Part shown: piece after piece, positions 24,356 through 35,686 of the stretch | Layout of the letters: each line of letters opens with the position of its first letter | Numbering within the stretch: the first letter of the stretch is position 1 | NCBI RefSeq assembly: GCF_026151205.1 | Contig: NC_087082.1 | Location: forward strand, 6,331,908 to 6,395,907 | DNA: 64,000 nucleotides | DNA from: Bolinopsis microptera | Lineage: Eukaryota > Ctenophora > Tentaculata > Lobata > Bolinopsidae | Direction: 5' to 3' | The notes under the pieces: generated by a model | What the model was told of the DNA's origin: nothing | The model's input: only the letters and a program-made list of their open reading frames with translations | The model's database searches: none | Position numbers and translations under genes: made by a program

Positions 24356-24454
24356 GTATTTGACCAGAATGGGGACGGGTTCATTTCAGCAGAGGAGCTG
24401 AAAACAGTTATGAGGAACCTAGGAGAGACACTTACTGATGACGAAATAGATCAG
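24356..24454 (+). CDS. Calmodulin gene 1, C-lobe cassette E, first part (EF3)
   Basis: 33 codons after acceptor [31 protein letters not shown] then [13 protein letters not shown], ending in phase 0 with donor GTTTGT. Loop 3 is [12 protein letters not shown], canonical. The lysine of the methylation motif is threonine (LGETLTDDE). Unlike cassettes A-D, the C-lobe is interrupted here, at the same place as in calmodulin gene 2 (after DITK). The second half lies 8 kb downstream at 32453. Confidence 0.92.
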
Positions 24455-25424
24455 GTTTGTGAAATATCACGTGTTGTCGTGTTCATATTGAATTTGATAA
24501 GACAAACTAACATTAAACGTAAATTGAAGCGAAAATGCGCATGATGCAGCTGTTATCAAACTTGTGTAATAACTAATATAAAATGGAGGTTAGACTTAGA
24601 AGATGTGACAAACAATTTCACGGGTCTGGTCTCATCTTGAGTGGACCAAATATCCATAAAACAAACATGTTCCATGTCATTTCGTTGGCCATGACTCCGA
24701 AGATGAATATATAGCGATAACCCTACTCAAGATCATAAACAATATCAGGGTAAGGTTTATGTCTATTAGACATAACCCTTAACCTGATCATAACCCAGAA
24801 CCCTAAGCACATATTTCCAATCCACTACCGTTATAGCCATGACAACCATAGCCCTAAACAATTGAATTCAGCAGCTCATCACGTGATCTAAACAGGTTTT
24901 TGCTCATAACTCCATAGTGAAGCGTATTTACCTTTTGATATGGCAAAATAATATTTTGTGTACCCTCGCGAGGCCGGGGCCGTTCATAAATATTTAAAAA
25001 ATATAATAACGGGCAGCATATTAGTAAATTACATTACCGTTATAATGATATTATGATAATGTTTAGGGCCACAACCTCGGTCGCTCATAGCCTAGCCGTA
25101 GCATGCTGCAAGTGCAATTCTTCATTCTGCGCCCCAATCTCCCGCTCAACCATAAACCACCGATTAATAATTCAAAAGCTTTTCAAACATCATCATTAAT
25201 AATAATAATTATGAACAGTCTTGCGCTAATTCCATTTCGAAAAGATATAAACCGTTGTTGAAGTGTGCGACGTGATATGGATTGGGCAGTATCCATGATC
25301 CAAGAATTCTGATCAGCGGAATTCCGAATTAGGCCTAAACATAATTATTATAACTCAACATAGCCCTAATCGCAACCGTTTTTGAAAACGATATTAACTT
25401 AACCGCTATCTTACTAGCTATATA

Positions 25425-26275
25425 CAGGGTGAGTTGAAAATGCAATGGAAAATAGTGTGTGGAATGTAAAAATCGATAATTTTTTATGAAAGAGCAAATT
25501 TTGAAAGGTGAATTGCTATCAGTTCATAAACTTTACAAATTTCATTCTTGCCTCTCATTAAATTCTAACTTATAATTTGGTTGATTTTTGGCAGTTTTCC
25601 AAAAAATCGTAAATTCGTCCTAATAAGGTTCTCAAATCGCGTGCCCTGAAAATCGAGTCTAAAAATCTATCTTCTCGTACATTTTTTGAGAAAAACTCAT
25701 CAAAAAACGAGGTCCAAGATTTGCAAAATCGGAAAAACAATTTTGAAGGCGTATCTCAAAATTCTGTCCGGATCCGGTTCATCTCTTCTAAATGATCCCT
25801 AGAAGTAGAACATATCCTGAACGTTTCAGGGTGATTGCTCAAAAAATGTAGGACATAGGAGAAAATAGATTTTTAGATTCGATTGTCAGGGCACGCGATC
25901 AAAAATCACCAGGCCACACGCGCTGACCTTTGACCGGCAATAATCAAAAGCATCTGATAAATATTACTCCCCTCTATCAGAAACAACTAAAAAGTAGATT
26001 TTGAGAAAATTTGAAAATTTCCATGAAGACCCCGGCCCCCTTAATACAGTCAAGTCGGCAAATAGACAATTGTCTTAATCGTTGTCGTTATCAACATGTC
26101 CTAGCTAATAAAGGACGATGGGTTGAGCAAATTATTAATTATTAAGTATTTTTATTGTATTATTATAATATTTATATATTTTCATTACCTAAATATGCAA
26201 AAATTAAGTGGAAATTTCATTTTTCAAAAAAATTAGAGCCATTTACATTCCACACACTATTTTCAACTCACCCTG
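25425..26275. mobile_element. Non-autonomous TA-flanked element (Tc1/mariner-like MITE)
   Basis: Terminal inverted repeats CAGGGTGAGTTGAAAAT at the left and ATTTTCAACTCACCCTG at the right, extended by AGTGTGTGGAATGTAAA. TA dinucleotides lie directly outside both ends (25423-24 and 26276-77). The left end has an extra GCAATGGAAAAT within the repeat. There is no transposase. A TA target fits Tc1/mariner-type elements. Confidence 0.8.
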
Positions 26276-26787
26276 TACCTATTATAAAGCGAGACAATAG
26301 TTATGGATGGATGGATGGATCCGTACCATTTTACTGACACCACGGCATCAACTTTAACGTGAATTTCCGCAAAAACCGTATAGTAAAAGACATACAACTT
26401 AAACTTTTTCGACTGGGTCAAATGCTTTAATGGCCTCCAAATCAGCATGAAAAAAAAATTAGCCAAGAAATAGGAGGTTTAGAGCCCAAAATTTGGACTC
26501 CGGCCCCAAGTGGTGTCAAAAACGCGAATTAAATAGGTAATAATTATTTTAGTCTCTTATTTTAGAGTTATACGGGTTCCTGCTAGTCGGCAATAATAAG
26601 TATAACCGTTTTGAAAACGATAACCGGTTTTGAAATAATATAACGATTATTGTTCCTCAAAACGATCATCGTTTTTCAAAACGATAAAATTGGACCCACC
26701 ATAATTGTCTCACTGTTAAATTATTGTTTCCTGCAAAACTAAAATCTAGGAAACGTTCGCGTTTTACTGATGGATGGATCGATTGAA

Positions 26788-26915
26788 TTAATATGCACTA
26801 ATATGCACTAATATACATTAATATGCACTAATATGCACTAATATACACTAATATGCACTAATATACACTAATATGCACTAATATACACTAATATGCACTA
26901 ATATACACTATTATC
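26788..26915. repeat. 10-bp tandem repeat (CACTAATATG)n
   Basis: About 12 copies of CACTAATATG with cactaataTA variants. The same repeat is found at 32105-32312, near the other end of the segment carrying the RTE-like element. Confidence 0.93.
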
Positions 26916-26918
26916 ACA

Positions 26919-27070
26919 CTTTCGAGCCAAATTTGGCAGGAAAGCAGAATTTATATTCCATGCCCCGATGGGGAGCACTGGCTCTCACCCTGGGGCATGA
27001 AATATCAATCAGTTGCTCAGAGAGTGCTCCATAGAAACTAGGAGCCCGCTCTCAGCAACTGATCTACTAC
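26919..27070. repeat. Inverted copy of the motif at 31876-31915, plus local hairpin
   Basis: CACTTTCGAGCCAAATTTGG and GAAAGCAGAATTT are in reverse complement near 31875-31915 (AATTCTGCTTTCC, GGCCAAATTTGGC). CAGTTGCTCAGAG and CTCTCAGCAACTG at about 27012-27060 can pair. It may be the end of an element interrupted by the LINE. Confidence 0.55.
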
Positions 27071-27255
27071 TGTAAGGTACTGATCAAAATACAGATTTAA
27101 ATCAATAACCTGAAGTAGTCTACGACCATAAATGCAATGATCAGATAAACTTTCCAGAATAAGGAAAAATGTATATTTATACTCGGTTTTTAAAACATTT
27201 CCTTGCGTTTGAGATGCGTTAACTTACTTACTTGTAGTTACTTGATTAGGTCTCC

Positions 27256-28390
27256 TCAATCATTCGAGTGGCCTGCACCAATGAACTCCCGTTTGTGACG
27301 TATCATCTCCCTCCAAAGTTTGCGGTCACTAGCCATCTCGCTCGCTCCTTCTAGATCTATGTCAGTGTTTCCTGTAAACGCTGCAGCATCTTCCAGCAAA
27401 CATTTCCTCCAGTTCTTTCTTGGACGGCCCCTAGATCTTCTCCCATGGGCAGGGGTCCAGTTAAGCAGGTACTTAGGAAGCCTAGTGTCTGGCATTCTGG
27501 TGACATGGCCAAACCAACGCAGGCGGTTTGCTCCTATGTACGTCTCTACTGGATTTATCTTTGCACGCTCCAGCACTTCAGTGTTTCTAACCCGATCGAG
27601 CCATCTTATCCTAAGTATTCTCCTCAAGCAACGCTGATGGAACACCTCAAAGCGATGTAGCTGCTTTTTGGTTGTGTTCCAAACCTCACTACCATATAAC
27701 AATATTGTCAAAACCGCTGCCTTATAAATCCTGATCTTTGTATAAGACTGGATGTTGCGGTTTTTCCATATATTACTCAGTTGATTGAAGGCTCCGGAAG
27801 CTTTCTGAATCCTAGCTGACAACTCACGGTCGATAGTACCGTCGCTGGAAATAATTGTACCTAAGTACGTAAAATCACTAACTTGCTGCACTGGCGTGTC
27901 TTCAACAGTGATGTTCACTGTGGCTTCTTTCGTGTATGGCCGTTGAGAGGTTGCTTTACCAATGACCATAGCCTCAGTCTTTTTACCATTGATTCTAAGA
28001 CCTCCCTGGGCACCATACATACACAAAAGGTCAGTTGTTTCTTGAAGACCTTCCTCGCTGTTATCCAGTACAGCCATGTCATCTGCATAATCTGTATCTA
28101 ACACAGTGATATCATCAACAAGCGGACTGATAGATCTTTGAAGAACCGCTCCGTGGGACACCACTTTGTTGCTTTCTGTTCTCTCAGCAGCCACATTGAG
28201 GCAGACATTAAAAAGTGGGGGACCCTGAATGTCTCCTTGGCCACTGCCTGAACTTACTTCAAACCATTCTGATAGTTCACCATTGTGTCTAACAGCACTA
28301 ACAGTTCCATTAAAGAATGCCTGTATTATTCGAATGTATCTACATGGCAGGCCATAATGACTGAATGCTTTCCAAATATAATTCCTGTCG
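27256..28390 (-). pseudogene. RTE-like LINE, 3' half: reverse transcriptase palm to C-terminus
   Basis: Minus-strand frame with the reverse transcriptase catalytic box DTDYADDMAVLDN, then TYLGTIISSDGTIDRELSAR, AAVLTILLYGSEVWN and the C-terminal RCLRRILRIRWLDRVRN and NRLRWFGHVTRMPDTRLPK, typical of RTE-clade elements. The frame can be read upstream to about 28390 through QAFFNGTVSAV and GSGQGDIQGPPLF. There a single frameshift separates it from the upstream half. It lies antisense in the intron of cassette E. The 3' end at about 27223 carries a short AAGT-type tail. Confidence 0.88.
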
Positions 28391-29925
28391 ATGCGGAATC
28401 AAAAGCTGCCTTGAAGTCCACAAAATTTACATACAGGGGGAGATTATATTCAATGCAGTTATGTATAATAGTGCGGAGTGAATAAATCTGATCAATGCAT
28501 GATCTGTTCTTTCTAAACCCACACTGATTGTCTCGTAGCAAACTTTCTAAACCGTCACTCATGCGTTGTAATATGATGATTTGATACAGTTTAGATGCTG
28601 TAGATCTTAGAGTGATCCCCCTATTATTGGAGCAATGAGAGGTATCACCCTTCTTTGGTACAATTATCACGATGCCTTTCAACCAGTCGTCAGGCACTGT
28701 TTCTGAATTCCAAACTTTAGAGAACAATTTCTCCATCCTATCCACAAGACCACTTGCCCCATACTTTAACTGCTCATTAGAGATTTCGTCGATCCCAGCA
28801 CTTTTGTGGTTCTTCAATTTTTTGAGACAGTTTAAAATCTCAAGTCTAGTGGGGGGACCATCACCATCACCAAGATAAGGAAAGCATGGAACCACTTCAA
28901 GATGGTCCAGGTCAGACAGATCCGCATTCGTGGGAGGAGGGTTTAATAGCTCCGAAAAATGTTCTCCCCATCTCTCTCTCTGAGCAGAAGGATCAGCAAT
29001 CAACTTCCCGGATTTGTCTCTTACAGCAGTTGATTTTCGATTCTTCTTACCGGACAGTGTTTTTATCCGTTGCCAGACTTCCCTTTGCCGGCCATGGACA
29101 GCAGCTGTTTCCAGATCTGCTGCAACTCTAAGAGCCCAATTCTCGTCGTCTTTCCTGCAGCTCTTTTTGACAAGTTTGTTGGCCCGAGAATACTCGCTCC
29201 TATTGTTGTTGTCACTAGGCGCCATCTGTTTAATCTTACTGCGTTCTGCAATAAGGCTTTTTGTCTCCTGAGACAAATGCTGCTGCTTTCTGCGCCGGGG
29301 GCGCTCACCCAGTACCTCCATAGACACTTCTTTAATGGTATCCTTAACTAATGTCCATTCTCCATCAAGATTCTCCTCCATTGGTAGGCAGCTAAAACGA
29401 TTTTGAAGAGCAATGCAGTACTCTTCAACCTTGGACTGATCTCTAAGATTCTCAATTGCTGGAGATATCCTACGAGAAGCGTTCATTTTTTGAACTGCCA
29501 TAAGTTTGACTCTAAATTGACCCCGAACCAAATAATGATCGGAGCCAATGTCTGCACCCCTGCATGATCTTACGTCAAGTAGAGAGTGACTCCACTTGGT
29601 AGAAATACAGACATGGTCAATCTGATTTACTGTGCGGCCATCTGGAGACTTCCAACTTCCTTTATGAATATCACGATGCTGGAAAAGCGTCCCACCGATT
29701 GTCAGCTGATGTAATGCACAGAAATCTAATAGTCGAAGGCCGTTGTCATTTGATGAAACGTGAAGGGAATGCTTACCAATCACACCGGACCAAGCTGAAT
29801 TATCTTGGCCAATGCGAGCATTTAGATCTCCAAGTAAAAACTTCACGTCATGAGCTGGTAGTTCATCAAATGCCCCAGATAGCTGCTGATAAAAGTCATC
29901 GTTTACCCCGAATCCGTTAAGCGAA
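28326..29925 (-). pseudogene. RTE-like LINE, 5'-truncated: endonuclease C-terminal part and reverse transcriptase fingers
   Basis: Encodes the second half of an apurinic-type endonuclease (VKFLLGDLNARIGQDNSAW, NQIDHVCIS, GADIGSDHYLVRGQF), then the first part of the reverse transcriptase (LKKLKNHKSAGIDEISNEQL, IIVPKKGDTSHCSNNRGITL, NQCGFRKNRSCIDQI, VNFVDFKAAFDS). The N-terminal endonuclease strand with its first catalytic residues is missing: similarity stops near NGFGVNDDFYQQL at about 29925, and a T-rich stretch follows. 5' truncation is usual for LINE copies. With the frameshift, it is inactive. Related sequences are often misnamed craniofacial development protein 2 in animal genomes. Confidence 0.88.
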
Positions 29926-31870
29926 ATACATTTTTTTTTGTACAACCTTTTCAAGCTGTTGCTTTTTTTATTGCACTTCATAGTTCAAAGCTTAATTAGG
30001 CTTCGGATGATGAAACAAAGTAAAAACTCCCTGGCTTGTGCGACTAACCCCATATCGCTACTATTCAAATATAGTGCCAAGTCGGCCAGTCACTAAGCAG
30101 CTAATTAATACAGATTCGGTTGATGATACAAACTCCCTGGCTCGTACGACTAGCTAGTATTCAAGTATAGTGCCTGGCACAGTTCAGAGTGACTTAAGGT
30201 TACTGAAAAGGACATCAAAGTTTACAAGCAGACTTGAAAGTTGCACAAAGTTTTGGTACTTGTCAGCGATACAATCAATCAGGCTAATTAATTTCCTTAA
30301 TCGCTTACTTGAAATTAAAAAGGAAGTGTCAGAACAAACTACAGTCACCCTCACAAAAATAGTAAACACTAAAAGTAAACGATGTTTGATTCATTGATCG
30401 AACGAATAAAACGCACAAAACAAGAATCTTGGTGTCAAGTAGTTATATTTGAAAGAAAATTATTGTCAAGAATTGATAAAGGGCTGGTCAGCAAATCATA
30501 ACGTAATAAATTGTGATACATTACGAATATTAATTTAGCCACATTTCAGCCATTTCAGACCTCACTTTTAACCCCCTCTGATCCCTTCTGTGAGCCATAT
30601 TCCATATAGAAATTGTGCAGAAATTATACTAGGCTTTTCCAAATCGGCTTCCCCTAGAATGGCTTGCGAAATTCGTGGCTGATATACAAAGAGACTTATA
30701 AATTCTGTACAATAAAGAGCGAAAATTCTATCCCTGCACCAGTTTTAACTGAAGTTTAGTTAGTGCAATAAAAAATTCTATAAAATATATTATGCATATA
30801 AAGATATCAAGGGACGAATGGCGTAACTTAATCAGCTAATCCGGTTATAAATTGGTCTGGTCGCTGGGGCAAATTTAGGTCCGATGATTGATATGCTGCC
30901 ATTCTTTAGACCAATTCAATATTGCTAACAGTACGGGTGAACTGCCTGGCAATGACCAGGGTGGTTATAATAGGCTGGTGAAGTGCGTTCTAAAATGGTA
31001 TTACCAGGCCGATTATCGGGCTATTAAGTCAAGAGTTACTTTCATAAACAATACTAAAGAGTACGGATGTCTGCTCTTGATATTAAAACAATCTAGAGTT
31101 GTATTGAACTTGAAGAGATACATTATATTACGGCTGTTCTGATAATTTCTAGCGAAGCAAATAATGGCAAGATGAATATAAGCTGACTATACTCGATAAA
31201 ATTCAATAAAAGTCAATGATTACAATTAGTTCCAATGATAAATCATTCTGAAATAAGAGACAATCAAGACGGACGATAATATTGTTGATATATGAATTAG
31301 GGCGTGTAGTACAAGTACAACATGAACAGTTGATAATTTGGACTTATAAATAGACAATCATGGCACCACAGCCCTATTCAAATATAACAACCAGGAAATA
31401 CTATCACCTTATTGCAGATACAGATTAGTATTACATGATAAGGACTAGGATGTATAATCTACACTAAAACAGATGTTCTATACATTATACATCTTCAGTT
31501 TTAATGACTCAAAATATATCTAATAGAAATAAAGTATAAGAATCACGTCACACCGATTGATATGCAGGTTATCATTTATGATTAAAAGACGCGCTCGTTG
31601 CGGAATATTCTAGACTGCAATAAGTACAAGACCCATAGGCGAGAAATACATTAATATTCCATGCACTACGTATCAGTAAAAAGCAAATTGGGCGCGGCGG
31701 TTAGCATTCACTGTGTCATAAATGTGAGCACAAAAGATTCTAATTTCACGTATTGTATCTTTAATATCTGAAATACTAACCCATCGAGAGCTATATATAG
31801 TTTGAACATTATAAACATAAATAAGTTCGACATGTCTAGTTTGCTTTGGTGAGATTTATAACTAACGTTT
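29926..31870. other. Intronic unique sequence with a short duplication
   Basis: A segment of about 80 bp with CTCCCTGGCT, GTACGACTAGC and CAAGTATAGTGCC occurs twice (30025-30080 and 30130-30178). The rest shows no gene or known element. Confidence 0.5.
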
Positions 31871-32104
31871 GATCAAATTCTGCTTTCCCGGCCAAATTTG
31901 GCTCCAAAGAAAGTGTGATAAAACATTAATCACATGCCTTCTCATGCGATATCAACATTTTCAAAACTCGGCAAGCCTCGTAATAATTGAAAATGTCGAT
32001 ATAACCCTCGGCAAGCCTCGGGAAATATCGAAACTTTTGCTAACTCGGCAAGCCTCGTGGGCGAAAGTTTTGATATCGCATGAGAAGGCATGTGATAAAT
32101 GTAT
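31871..32104. repeat. Fold-back sequence with CTCGGCAAGCCTCG repeats
   Basis: CATGCCTTCTCATGCGATATC at 31935 pairs with GATATCGCATGAGAAGGCATG at about 32072-32092. Between them CTCGGCAAGCCTCG occurs three times (about 31967, 32009, 32045), and the stretch GAAAATGTCGATAT has an inverted partner. It resembles a small hairpin element. Its outer part is repeated inverted at 26919-26954. Confidence 0.75.
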
Positions 32105-32312
32105 AATATGCACTAATATGCACAAATATACACTAATATGCACTATTATGCACTAATATGCACTAATATGCACTAATATGCACTAATATGCACTAATATG
32201 CACTAATATGCACTAATATGCACTAATATGCACTAATATGCACTAATATGCACTAATATGCACTAATATACACTAATATGCACTAATATGCACTAATATG
32301 CACTAATATGCA
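32105..32312. repeat. 10-bp tandem repeat (CACTAATATG)n, second block
   Basis: About 20 copies of CACTAATATG, with a few ataTAcac variants at the edges. Confidence 0.95.
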
Positions 32313-32452
32313 TGTTAAATATACCCCAATAAGTGACCTACTCAAGCGTGGTTATCCGCACATGGCAATGATGGTAAAATAGTAAAATCCAAGTTAGGCA
32401 TCCAAAATGGAGTTCCATGGACCGGGATAATATGACTTGAAAACAATTTCAG

Positions 32453-32530
32453 ATGATAAAAGAAGCAGATTCAAATGGTGACGGCTCAGTGGACTACGAG
32501 GAGTTCTGTAAGATGATGACACCCAAATAA
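32453..32530 (+). CDS. Calmodulin gene 1, C-lobe cassette E, second part (EF4 + stop)
   Basis: 25 codons plus stop after acceptor ACAATTTCAG: MIKEADSNGDGSVDYEEF then CKMMTPK. The loop DSNGDGSVDYEE is canonical. Together with 24356-24454 it completes a C-lobe and a 149-residue calmodulin with exons 1-3. The stop codon TAA (32528-32530) lies inside an AATAAA hexamer (32526-32531). If that hexamer is the poly(A) signal, the 3' UTR is extremely short. Another signal further downstream is possible. Confidence 0.92.
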   Translation: MIKEADSNGDGSVDYEEFCKMMTPK

Positions 32531-34792
32531 AGATATCTCCTTCTTACAGTGGTCAGTCACGCTATACAATCTTCTCAAAAGTAGCTCTATTTAATTGCTC
32601 TGAAGAAGCTTCTAGAAGAGTCAGGAAGTGTGTAGAAGCATGTAGACGATCGATAGAATTAAAATGATTGGTTACAATATTACTACTGATAGTGATAAAC
32701 GGTTCATTCGCAGTTGAGCTCAGCTTCAGTACTATTGGTGGTTTAAAATTCATTTATTCATTTGGTTTCTTACAGTTACACAGTGTTACACAGTGTTGCA
32801 GAGCTCATAGTATTGTACAATGTAGTTGCCATGATTCTCGATGGAGTCTAATTGAAAACTGGAAGACAGGGATTGAGGGATAAGGTGACATGGAGATTCA
32901 TAGCTTAGATTCATCTTTTGAAATCATGTACACACTGGTAGTCACATGATGGTGTCTGCGATAGGATAAAATATTACTCTCTAAAAATGAAATAGACAAA
33001 TATTGGATGCGCTTTGGTCATTATTTTGCAAGAGGATTGTATTTATAAAGGAGTAGTGTTAATCTTCACCAAAACGCCGATTGAACTGATTATCATTACC
33101 TGCTTACGCAATTGGAAAATCGGTAGTTTCTCCATGACAGATGAACTGTTAAGGGTATAAAAAATTCGAAACAAAAGTGAGTTTTATTGGTTTATGCAGA
33201 TGTGGTCTTCACTTTCAAATCGTTCTTTCATGTCAATGACATTGTCGTTATCTCGTAATTTTATATTTGGAATATAGTTATAGTCTAGTTATACGATTTT
33301 ATAATTTCTCGGGGTTAGTCTAAATTACGTTGATTAATCAATTAAGTTATAACTAATGCAAATGTAGAATGTTTATGTTCAACTTGAATATTTTGATTAT
33401 ATATTTCTATCGGCTTAATCATGTTTACTTTCTTATAAAATATATCAATAATAATATGCCTAAAGCTAATAGCTACTAGCTAGGTTGACAAAAGTACTTG
33501 TGTAAATTATAAATTATACTTTTAAAAAATTCAGTCATGGCTGAAATTAAAATCCGTTGCCACTGAATGTTAATTAAATTTTGATCGACTTAATTTTGAA
33601 CTTTGGAGGATAACGTTATATTCTTCATTATTAACTTATTACCACGTCCTTTTCAAGGGTTTCGCTATTATTCAATTTTTCATGAAGTTCGTAAATACTT
33701 TTCTTATCTTGAAAATTGCTTGCAATGACCACATTATTATACAATTACAACATGGGAAGCAAACTATGCCCAAACATGTTTAATTTTCGAGCAATTGGCC
33801 AAAAACTGATTTTTGCCAAACGAGCTGAATCCAATTTAGCTAATTTATGAACTTGAAGCAAATTAAATACTTCTCCGTAGGTGCAATTAAACTAACCGTA
33901 ATGAGTATATTTATGTACAGGTTGCGAAAAAATATATACCATAACATGCTCAATTTTCTGAGTTATTGTCAAAAAACCAATTCCAGGCCATGTAACTTGC
34001 TCATGAATATACAACATACAAACATGGAAACAAATTTTGGTAAGCAGTAAGGAACAAGAAATGTCCGCAAGAGACTTCCAAATTTCTCAAAAATAATGAA
34101 ATAATTAAATAAAACGCAAATTTTTGTTGTAATTGTATCACTATCACGTCGTGACCTTCATTGTCATTTCACTTAGTCGGGGCGAAAGCCACGATACAGC
34201 CGCGCACTCGTGCACAGCGGGCCTATAACATGCAACGTGAGGCAAAATTATTGCTATTTGTGCAGTTAATATTGCAAAATTGTCCCACATTATTTCAACA
34301 ATTCACCGCCAGCTGCTTAATTGCGAGACCTTTGCTTTGGTAAAAGTCGCAAAATGGGCGATTTTTATGACCCAAAATTAGCGACAGGTCTAGTTTTGTA
34401 TGGTTTCGCATGCACCACCATCCCCGCCGGCTACGTTTCAATTTCACCGATGAAATGATTGGTGGCAGGCCTTTCGTTTGAGCGATGTCCTATTGCGTGA
34501 ATTAGCTATACTATAGCTACTACAGGAATCGACCAGATTTTATTAATTGCGGCATCGTAAAATAGTCGGACATTTATGTTTCTGACCTTGGCCTTTTAAG
34601 TACCGGACCTTTTTGTCTCCAGAAACACCATGGCGCCTAACTAACAGTTTTTATTTGGTCCGGGGATGCTGGATGGTCGTTTCACTAATTTATAAGAGTA
34701 CAGAGCAAAAGTAAACGAATTGATACATTTTATAACTTTATTTCAAACTTTTCTAATCATCTACATTCTACAAGTACAAGTACACGTATATA
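32531..34792. other. Intergenic between cassette E and the MITE cluster
   Basis: No exon seen. GTGTTAATCTTCACCAAAAC at about 33056 repeats the strip just upstream of cassette E (24327-24346). At 34565-34660 there is a fragment of the element family at 35687-35970 (TCTGACCTTGGCC, AAGTACCGGACC, CATGGCGCCTAACTAACAG). Confidence 0.55.
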
Positions 34793-35386
34793 GTCAGTGT
34801 AATAAGGGACAAGCGCGAGCACAGAATTTTTTGTCTCTGATTTTGATAAATTTGGTATCAAAAGTTGCCTCTAAGTGTGAATAATGCAAATTCACCGTGT
34901 AGCACGATAACGTCGAGCTGTATGTGGGCCTCCTGTGCATTGCAAGAATGTAAAAACTAAAAAGGATGAAAAACAGGTAAATTCTTGCTTAAAATGCATA
35001 TACAGATACTTATTATAGCTCCTAAAATATCGAATATTTTGAAATAATTTTTACAGGATCGTAATAAGCTTAGTCAGACGCAAAATTATCAAAAATTTGT
35101 TTACAATTTCACACAAGGGACCCTTGTGTTCAGATTTTAATATTTGAAAATAATGTTCCTGATTACGATGCCATAACAATTATTCCATAATAACCAAAAC
35201 TGTGAAAGTTATAGGCCAAAAACTAAAAATTTGTGCGAAAAAAGCACGGGCGGCGAACAAGCGAAAATTGCTACACGGTGGAATTATTTTATTTACATTT
35301 TTAGACAACTTTTGGTACCAAATTTATCGAAATCGGAGAAACAAAATTCTGTACTCGTGCTTGTCCCTTAATAATAATACACTGAC
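34793..35386. mobile_element. TA-flanked MITE, about 594 bp
   Basis: Inverted ends start GTCAGTGTAATAAGGGACAA and finish with the complement (TTGTCCCTTAATAATAATAC then ACTGAC), and continue through CAGAATTTTTTGTCTCTGAT-like sequence and its complement. TA lies outside both ends (34791-92 and 35387-88). There is no transposase. A Tc1/mariner-type origin is possible. Confidence 0.75.
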
Positions 35387-35686
35387 TAGTGGTAGTACTG
35401 TAATATCCGATATTACAAAGAAAACAACATATATTAACAACATAAAATTCATAATTAGTATTATCAAATAACATTGTCATTAGTACTACTGTACTAGTAT
35501 TACTCTCAACAGTAACACTCAATACTCGATATATATTACATCGCAGCATGCAGCAGCCGAACGCTAGACGTTTACAGTTACAGTTACCGCAACTTTCGAA
35601 AAACATTCTGTTTGCGCAAAATTTTAACATAAAGCTTTAAGTTTATAGGGTCACGGGTACTGGTCATATTTGAAACAAAATCAAAA

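Larger units (their letters stand above)
24455..32452 (+). other. 8-kb intron inside cassette E
   Basis: Large phase 0 intron filled with mobile DNA: a TA-flanked MITE (25425-26275), 10-bp repeats, an antisense RTE-like LINE fragment (27256-29925) and further 10-bp repeats. It starts GTTTGT and ends TTTCAG. Its growth may favour use of cassettes A-D over E, but this is speculative. Confidence 0.75.

Noticed and set aside
12969-32530. Six separate tandem calmodulin genes instead of one gene with cassettes
   Set aside because: Only one set of N-lobe exons is found before the five C-lobes. Cassettes B-E have no start codon or N-lobe of their own nearby. Transcript data would still be needed to exclude unused copies.
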